Shown here: one piece after another, positions 58,587-64,000 of the stretch | How positions within the stretch are numbered: the stretch's first letter is position 1 | Layout: every line of letters starts with the position of its first letter | Assembly (NCBI RefSeq): GCF_000025965.1 | Contig: NC_006513.1 | Location: 3,687,400-3,751,399 of the forward strand | Direction of reading: 5' to 3' | From: Aromatoleum aromaticum EbN1 | GTDB taxonomy: Bacteria; Pseudomonadota; Gammaproteobacteria; Burkholderiales; Rhodocyclaceae | Length of the DNA: 64,000 nucleotides | The notes under the pieces: generated by a model | The model's database searches: none | What the model was told of the DNA's origin: nothing | Seen by the model: the letters and a program-made list of their open reading frames with translations, nothing else | Made by a program: the position numbers and the translations under genes

Positions 58587-59684
58587 ATGAACCTTGACGA
58601 TATGCTGCCGGCCTTGGCAAGCAACGTTGCAGTAATGGATCCGGATGCTTTGGACCCGCTGACGCAACAGGCGGTCGATGAAATCCTCGCCGAAGGAACA
58701 TCGGCCAACACCGACGTCAGCTACCGGACCGCACTGCGCTATTGGGCGGCGTGGTTTGCGTTGCGCTATCGAAAGCCGCTCAAGTTTCCGGTGCCGGTAC
58801 CTGCGGTGATCCAGTTCATCGTGGATCATGCGCAGCGATCGACGCCCGGCGGGCTGCGCTGCGATCTGCCCGATTCGCTCGACGAGGTCCTGGTGGAAAA
58901 GGGATACAAGGCAAAACTCGGCCCGATGGCGCTATCCACGCTCAATCACCGCGTGTCGGTCCTGTCATCGCTGCACAAGCGCAGTCCCGAACTCGAGAAT
59001 CCGTGCCGAAGCCCTGCGGTGCGCGATCTCATCGCCCGCACCCGGCGTTCCTACGCAAAACGGGGTGAACGTCCCAAAGGCAAGGCTGCCCTGACCCGGG
59101 AGTTGCTCGAGCAGCTGGTCGGGACGTGCGACGACTCGCTCAAGGGCTTGCGGGATCGGGCGATCCTGCTGCTGGGATGGGCTTCCGGCGGGCGCCGCCG
59201 CTCCGAAATCGTGAGCCTTCGGGTGGAAGACTTGAAAAGGGTCGGCCCTGATGAATTCATCTTTGAACTCGGCGCATCGAAAACGAACCAGTCGGGAACC
59301 GTCAAGGCAGACGACCTCAAGCCTGTCGTCGGCGCCGCCGGCAGCGCCTTGGCGGACTGGCTTGCGGCGACGGGCCTGGCCTCCGGGCCGTTGTTCCGCC
59401 AGATCGACAAGAGTGGGAGCTTGCGCGGGGCTCTGTCCGCTTCGGCAGTGCGCACGATCGTCCGCGAGCGGTGCCTGCTTGCCGGCCTCGACGGGGATTT
59501 CAGCGCTCACTCCCTGCGCTCCGGGTTCGTGACAGAGGCTGCGAAACAGCTGATTCCCCTGGGAGAAACCATGGCGCTGACCGGACACCGCAGCATCCCG
59601 TCGGTGATGCGCTATTTCCGCGCGGGGTCCGTCACCACAAGCAAGGCGGCCAAGCTTTTCGACGAAGGCGACAAGACGGAGTAG
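58587..59684 (+). CDS. Tyrosine recombinase (TnpS/XerC-like)
   Basis: A 365-residue site-specific recombinase. An N-terminal SAM-like core-binding domain (about 25-150) precedes the catalytic domain with Arg204 (GGRRRSE), Lys232, His308 and Arg311 (HSLRSGF), His334 (TGHRS) and the nucleophile Tyr343 (SVMRYFRAGS); all six active-site residues are present, so the enzyme should be functional. No ribosome site is clear before the ATG. It is divergent from a KfrA/TnpT-like gene and followed by a convergent diguanylate cyclase gene. No att direct repeats were noticed at its ends. Confidence 0.92.
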   Translation: MNLDDMLPALASNVAVMDPDALDPLTQQAVDEILAEGTSANTDVSYRTALRYWAAWFALRYRKPLKFPVPVPAVIQFIVDHAQRSTPGGLRCDLPDSLDEVLVEKGYKAKLGPMALSTLNHRVSVLSSLHKRSPELENPCRSPAVRDLIARTRRSYAKRGERPKGKAALTRELLEQLVGTCDDSLKGLRDRAILLLGWASGGRRRSEIVSLRVEDLKRVGPDEFIFELGASKTNQSGTVKADDLKPVVGAAGSALADWLAATGLASGPLFRQIDKSGSLRGALSASAVRTIVRERCLLAGLDGDFSAHSLRSGFVTEAAKQLIPLGETMALTGHRSIPSVMRYFRAGSVTTSKAAKLFDEGDKTE

Positions 59685-59875
59685 CTGCGAGGCACTTCAC
59701 GAGGACGTCTTCGCTGCGAACGTTGCAAAGCGCATTGCCGATGGCGCGCAGGTGACATCTAGGTGGCGCGGCTTCGCTTGATTCCCGTTCATCCGCCCAG
59801 CAGCGACGCCGTGGCGCACTGGCTGATGCCCGACATGGCGAACGAGATCGAGCGCCGGACCCCAGCGCTGGATGT

Positions 59876-62599
59876 TCAGTCGCGAAGTGCAGTGGAGGAA
59901 CTTGTCGTGTTGCTGCGCGCCGCTCGAGAGGAGTCCGGAGGGGACGGCCGGTCGAAGAACCGGTAAGTGTTCTTGCCCGCCCTCTTCGCCCGGTACATCG
60001 CCGTGTCGGCGTGGCGTACAAGCTCGTCCGCATCGACCTTGTCGTGCGGGAAAAGCGTCACCCCGACGCTGGCGGAAACGCCCAGCATGAGCGTGCCGAC
60101 TGGAACCGGCGCAGCCGCTGCGTGGATCAGACGCTCGAGCACCGGCTCGCAGTCCGCAGGATTGTTGAGGTCGACGAGCACTGCGGCGAATTCGTCCCCG
60201 CCGAGGCGCGCCAGCGTGTCGCCTTCGCGCAGCACTTCCCGCAGGCGCAGCGCGATGCTGACCAGCAGCTGATCGCCGACGTGATGGCCGTGGTTGTCGT
60301 TCACCGCCTTGAAGCCATCGAGGTCGATATACGCTATTGCCACGTGCTGGCCGCGCCGGCTGCACTGGGACATCGCCTGTTGCAGGCGATCGGCGTACAG
60401 CGCGCGGTTGGGAAGGTTCGTCAGCGGGTCATGGTAGGCGATGCGCTCCAGCTGCTTCTGGTGGTCTTTCAGCGGCGTGATGTCGGTAAATAGCGCGACG
60501 TAGTTCTGGGTTCGCCCGCGGGAATCGCGGACTGCGCTGATGTCCAGCATTTCCGCATACACCTCGCCATTCTTGCGCCGGTTCCACATCTCGCCGTGCC
60601 AGTGGCCGCTGTCGAGGAGCGCACGCCATATCGCTTTGTAATACTCGTCCGGATGGAGTCCGGACTGGAGGACCTGCAGCGACTGGCCTGACACCTCGTC
60701 GCGTCGATAGCCCGTGACGGCGGTGAAGGCGTCGTTGACTTCGATGATCCTGGCCTGGGCGTCGGTGATGACGATCCCCTCCCGGGCATGCGTGAACACG
60801 CTTGCGGCGAGGCGCAGGCGGGCTTCGGTATTGCGCTTGTCGGTGACGTCGATGTGCGCGACGACCACTCCGTAAAGCGGGTGTTCCAGCGGCGTTGCGC
60901 TGACGCGCAGCCAGGTGCTGCTGCCGGGCGTGCGCACTTCCATGCTGCTGTAATGAATCGGGCGCTGCTCGGCGAGCGCGCGCGCACCGGCATACTCGGC
61001 CGGCGCCATCGGGTTGCCGTCCGCGCCGAAAACGTCCCATTCGGCGTCGCCGACAGACTGCGTGAGCAATTGCGACTTGCCGATTCCGAGCATTCGTTCG
61101 GAGGCGGAGTTGCACTCGACGATCCGCCCCTCGCGATCGGTCAGCAGGATGCCGACGGGCATGATCTCGAAGATCGTGTGCAGCCGCTCCTTGTCGTCGG
61201 CGACGAGCGCTGCGGCCTTTTTCTGCGCGGTGATGTCCTGGCGCGTTCCCGACATCCGGCGCGGCTGGCCGTCGTGCGTCCACTCCACTACGCGGCCTCG
61301 ATCGAGTACCCAGACCCAGCTGCCGTTCTTGTGGCGGGTGCGGATTTCGCACTCGTAGGTTTTGCTTTCACGCCTGAAGCAGCGCTCCAGCAGAGCTTTC
61401 GAGCGTTCGAGATCGTCGGGATGCGAAAGACTCCTGCCGCTGTTGATGTCGGTCGGAGAGATTTCGCCGAGCGTGTACCCGCTGATTTCTGCCCAGCGCT
61501 CGTTGAACGTAGCGAGGCCCGTCTGGACCTCCCATTCCCAGGTGCCGATATTGGTGCCCCAGATCACTTCAGCGAGACGCTGGCTCTGTTCGCGCAACCT
61601 GCGCTCGCCACGGGCCATGCGGATCGTCATGGCCGTCAGCAGCAGCAGGAGCGCCGACAGCGCGAGGATCCAGCCCCGGTAGTTTTGCCACAGGTCGATG
61701 ACCGTGATCTCCGGGGCGGTGTCGAAAGGAGGCAAATGCAGCGCCTTGGCGAGCTTCTCGACCGGCAGGTAATCGGCAGCGATCGTGAAACCAGCGATGC
61801 CGGCGGCACGTGCAGCGGGATGGTCGTGCTCCAGGGCGAGCAGCGCCCCGGCGATGCGCCGACTTGCGTGGGCGTCTACATGAGGCAGCGCGAGCAGCGG
61901 CCATTCCGGATACAGGCGGGTCGATACTTGATACGGAAAACCGGGCAGATGCTGGCGGTTGATGACCTTGAAATCGGCAGGACCGATTCTGCCTGCTGCA
62001 ACGAGCGATTCGAGAATGCCGGAGCGGATGAAACCCACTTCGGCCGTGCCCGACAGTACCGCGTCGACGACCGCGTCGTGATTGCCGACTTCGAGGATTT
62101 TGGCGTCGTCCGGCAGGCGGATGTCGCGCTGCAGGAGCTCGTAAGCCTGCGCCTGGTAGCCTGCGAGGTATTCCTGGCTGGGAATGGCGATCTTGCGGCC
62201 CTTAAGATCGTCGAGCCCCTGGATGTCTTTCCGCCCGGAGGCGGTGATGATCACGCCTCCGAGGGAATCCGTCGCTTCGCCCTCCCTACGGCTGACCAGG
62301 GTGGCCAATGCACCGGCGAGGGCGTTCTGCGCGCGCAGGGCGAGATAGTGGCTCGGCGTCGTGAAAGCCAGGTCGAGACGATTGCTGGCCATCGCCGCTT
62401 TCATCTCGTGTTCGTCGAGCACGGCGAGGACAACCCGGGTGTCCCGCAGCTCGGTGCTCAGATATTCGGCCAGCGGCTGGTAGCTTGCTTCGACGAGGGG
62501 CTTGGGCCGATAGGCCAATACTCCCAGTGTCAGGGTTTCGCCTGCTGCGGCAGGCAGTACCGAAATCACCAGCAGGAGGGCGGCAAGGAGATATTTCAT
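59876..62599 (-). CDS. PhnD-like sensor, three PAS domains and diguanylate cyclase
   Basis: A 907-residue membrane signalling protein. Signal peptide (to about residue 20), a periplasmic PhnD-type binding domain (about 22-290), one helix (309-327), three PAS domains (about 345-455, 470-590, 600-720), then a GGDEF domain with intact GGDEF and an inhibitory RxxD site exactly five residues before it (REGDTLARL-GGDEF), so it should make cyclic di-GMP under product inhibition. The ATG at 62599 is five bases after the stop of a solute-binding lipoprotein gene. That neighbour may present the ligand. A longer frame to 62659 lies inside it. Confidence 0.92.
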   Translation of the reverse strand: MKYLLAALLLVISVLPAAAGETLTLGVLAYRPKPLVEASYQPLAEYLSTELRDTRVVLAVLDEHEMKAAMASNRLDLAFTTPSHYLALRAQNALAGALATLVSRREGEATDSLGGVIITASGRKDIQGLDDLKGRKIAIPSQEYLAGYQAQAYELLQRDIRLPDDAKILEVGNHDAVVDAVLSGTAEVGFIRSGILESLVAAGRIGPADFKVINRQHLPGFPYQVSTRLYPEWPLLALPHVDAHASRRIAGALLALEHDHPAARAAGIAGFTIAADYLPVEKLAKALHLPPFDTAPEITVIDLWQNYRGWILALSALLLLLTAMTIRMARGERRLREQSQRLAEVIWGTNIGTWEWEVQTGLATFNERWAEISGYTLGEISPTDINSGRSLSHPDDLERSKALLERCFRRESKTYECEIRTRHKNGSWVWVLDRGRVVEWTHDGQPRRMSGTRQDITAQKKAAALVADDKERLHTIFEIMPVGILLTDREGRIVECNSASERMLGIGKSQLLTQSVGDAEWDVFGADGNPMAPAEYAGARALAEQRPIHYSSMEVRTPGSSTWLRVSATPLEHPLYGVVVAHIDVTDKRNTEARLRLAASVFTHAREGIVITDAQARIIEVNDAFTAVTGYRRDEVSGQSLQVLQSGLHPDEYYKAIWRALLDSGHWHGEMWNRRKNGEVYAEMLDISAVRDSRGRTQNYVALFTDITPLKDHQKQLERIAYHDPLTNLPNRALYADRLQQAMSQCSRRGQHVAIAYIDLDGFKAVNDNHGHHVGDQLLVSIALRLREVLREGDTLARLGGDEFAAVLVDLNNPADCEPVLERLIHAAAAPVPVGTLMLGVSASVGVTLFPHDKVDADELVRHADTAMYRAKRAGKNTYRFFDRPSPPDSSRAARSNTTSSSTALRD

Positions 62600-62603
62600 C
62601 CGC

Positions 62604-63629
62604 TTAAACAGATCCTGGCAGACAGCAGTCCGAGAAAAGATTCCGGCCGGAATCCGCATGCGCGAGGAGTCCCTGTTCGGTCATGAGTGCGGAGAGCACA
62701 CCGGCCGCGCGCGACAGGCGTGAGCCCGACGACGCAAGAAAGGCGCGATTGGCGGAAAGCGAAGGGAGGACGACTCCTGCGAGTGCCCGGTTCGCCTCCT
62801 CCGGGCTCACGTTGTGACGCGCAGCAATGCGATAAAGCGCGTCCTGGCGGTTGCTGCGGATGTGCTCGAGCGCCTCGAAATGACTCGTCACGATCCGACG
62901 CAGCGCGTTTTCGTGCCGGTCGAGCCGGTCGCTGCGCACGGCCAGTACGTCGAAGATCGTTTCCGGAATCTGCCGGCTGTCGAACAGGCGCCGCCCCCCT
63001 GCCCTGATCAGGCGCGTGGCCGTCGGCTCGTAAGTGACGACAGCATCGATTTCACCCGCTTCCCAGACAGCATGCTGAAGATTCACGGGGACGTGAATCA
63101 CCGTCAGGGCGGAAGCGTCCAGCCCCGCCTCTTCCAGCATCTTGCCCAGCATCAGCGCGCCGACTGCACCTTTTTCAACGCCGATCCGCTTCCCCGACAG
63201 ATCGGCGAGGTTCTCGATTCCGGGGCGGGCGAGCACGACATCGGCGCCGGCAGAAACGTTGAACACCAGCACGACAGTCAGCGCAATGCCCGCAGCCCGC
63301 GCATGCAGGACTTCATCGAGGGTCAGGCAGGCAGCGTCGGCATGCCCGGTCATGATGGCCTGCAGCGAGTCAACCGCGGTGAGCCCTTCACGGAGCGCGA
63401 CAGCGGGAGGAAGGAGGTTGAAATCGCGCGCGAGATAGAGAGTCTCGTAGCCGATCCAGTGGTGGATCGCGATGACCGGCGAACGCTGAGGCGCCGCGCA
63501 CGCTCCGAGGGCGGAGAGTGTCGCCAGCGCGGGCAATGAAGCCAGGCGGAAAATGAATCCGCGCCGTCGCGGGTCGAGAACAAAAGGTCGGGCAGCGTCC
63601 GGCCCGAAGCTGGGGTTCTGAAAGGACAT
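62604..63629 (-). CDS. Solute-binding lipoprotein, NMT1/ThiY-like
   Basis: A 341-residue periplasmic binding protein. A basic N-terminus (RRRGFIFRL) leads to a lipobox LSALGAC with Cys44. The mature part has the NMT1/SsuA-type fold: IGYETLYLARDFNLL, then LADLSGKRIGVEKGAVGALML, and the hinge EAGEIDAVVTYEPTA. Such proteins bind nitrate, sulfonates, taurine or thiamine precursors for ABC import, but no ABC permease or ATPase follows. Instead the gene is directly upstream of the PhnD-PAS-GGDEF protein, suggesting a role in sensing. Confidence 0.88.
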   Translation of the reverse strand: MSFQNPSFGPDAARPFVLDPRRRGFIFRLASLPALATLSALGACAAPQRSPVIAIHHWIGYETLYLARDFNLLPPAVALREGLTAVDSLQAIMTGHADAACLTLDEVLHARAAGIALTVVLVFNVSAGADVVLARPGIENLADLSGKRIGVEKGAVGALMLGKMLEEAGLDASALTVIHVPVNLQHAVWEAGEIDAVVTYEPTATRLIRAGGRRLFDSRQIPETIFDVLAVRSDRLDRHENALRRIVTSHFEALEHIRSNRQDALYRIAARHNVSPEEANRALAGVVLPSLSANRAFLASSGSRLSRAAGVLSALMTEQGLLAHADSGRNLFSDCCLPGSV

Positions 63630-64000
63630 CGTTGAAAAATCCGCTGTCGGTGATAACGGCTTTGACCAACTGTGGGTCGGTGAAGGAATGGAGTGAGGTT
63701 TTCAATGGTGGGGCGCACATGCTACGTCTCTCTCCCAAAATAATCAAAATACATAATTTCGGGTGTGTTTGCGGATGTCGAACCGCGGGTACCAGCGACC
63801 GGGGGGACGGCTCTTCGCGGAGCCTTCGAGACTGACCGACGCCGACCATCGTAGCCGAGTCGAAATTCATGCAGCGGGGAATTGTCGGGCGCGACGTGCA
63901 GGACTTCACGATTACCATCAAGGCAATACGGTTATATTGGCGTCCTCGCAGACTGGGACAGGCGAGGACGAACCTGCGCCCTGCGCAAGGCATGCTTGCT
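63630..64000. other. 371 bases at the window end without a recognised gene
   Basis: This holds the upstream region of the binding-protein gene and an AT-rich patch near 63735-63760. Open frames here are short and lack family sequence. A TTGATTATTTT on the minus strand is only an FNR half-site. No tRNA or hairpin of note. Confidence 0.4.

Noticed and set aside
59763..59966. Short plus-strand frame after the recombinase gene
   Set aside because: It overlaps the end of the diguanylate cyclase gene, has a GTG start without a ribosome site, and shows no family.
63388..63993. Minus-strand frame at the window end
   Set aside because: It overlaps the start of the binding-protein gene in another frame, with irregular composition.
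1..64000. CRISPR arrays, rRNA, tRNA or insertion sequences
   Set aside because: No regularly spaced repeats, cloverleaf-like segments or transposase genes were noticed; short tRNA-like structures could be missed by eye.

Overview
The window reads as a GC-rich chromosomal segment of a denitrifying betaproteobacterium. The close packing of narK1-narK2-narGHJI, narXL and a clade I (Tat-exported) nosZ-nosR-nosDFYL cluster, the NnrS/hemerythrin genes behind an FNR/DNR-type box, and short betaproteobacterial intergenic repeats fit Rhodocyclales such as Aromatoleum, Azoarcus or Thauera. That placement is an inference from gene content; no rRNA or tRNA gene was seen to confirm it.

Layout. 1-2.3 kb: the end of an unrecognised gene and a two-gene ABC exporter. 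2.3-10.6 kb (minus strand): a glycogen phosphorylase and, upstream of it, a compact set of seven genes. In transcription order these are a thermostable-hemolysin-family (GNAT-like) protein, an AMP-forming ligase, a heme-oxygenase-like diiron protein, a short-chain dehydrogenase, an exported TPR protein, and an OmpR-type regulator with its sensor kinase. A CTTAA-N6-CTTAA box of the QseB/PmrA type sits just upstream, and a divergent PepSY-like gene lies across the promoter region. This set looks like an uncharacterised small-molecule pathway carrying its own two-component control, and it is the best candidate here for an undescribed system.

11-18 kb: a TetR-controlled MacB-like efflux operon with a clear promoter and operator, a DUF59/NnrS-like pair, a DUF2189-like membrane protein, and a lipoprotein cytochrome c with an exact FNR box and a strong terminator. 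18.3-27.4 kb (minus): the nos cluster, ending with two small unknown genes, one resembling TumE-type proteins. 27.6-30.8 kb: a YIP1-type protein and narXL. 30.9-40.7 kb: narK1, narK2, narGHJI. 41-43 kb: hemerythrin, DUF2249 and an NnrS/heme-copper-like protein translated with ATGA overlaps behind an FNR box. Together these genes import nitrate, reduce it to nitrite, reduce N2O to N2, and probably handle NO stress. Nitrite and NO reductases are not in the window.

43-57 kb is mostly housekeeping: HI0933-type flavoprotein, giant DUF748 protein, O-acetylhomoserine sulfhydrylase, fused PabB/PabC, MFS and MATE transporters, YaiI, M61 peptidase. 57.4-59.7 kb holds a divergent KfrA-like / tyrosine-recombinase pair around a large inverted repeat, resembling the TnpT/TnpS resolution module of Tn4651-type transposons but with no transposase nearby. 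59.9-63.6 kb holds a solute-binding lipoprotein followed by a PhnD-like/PAS/GGDEF diguanylate cyclase.
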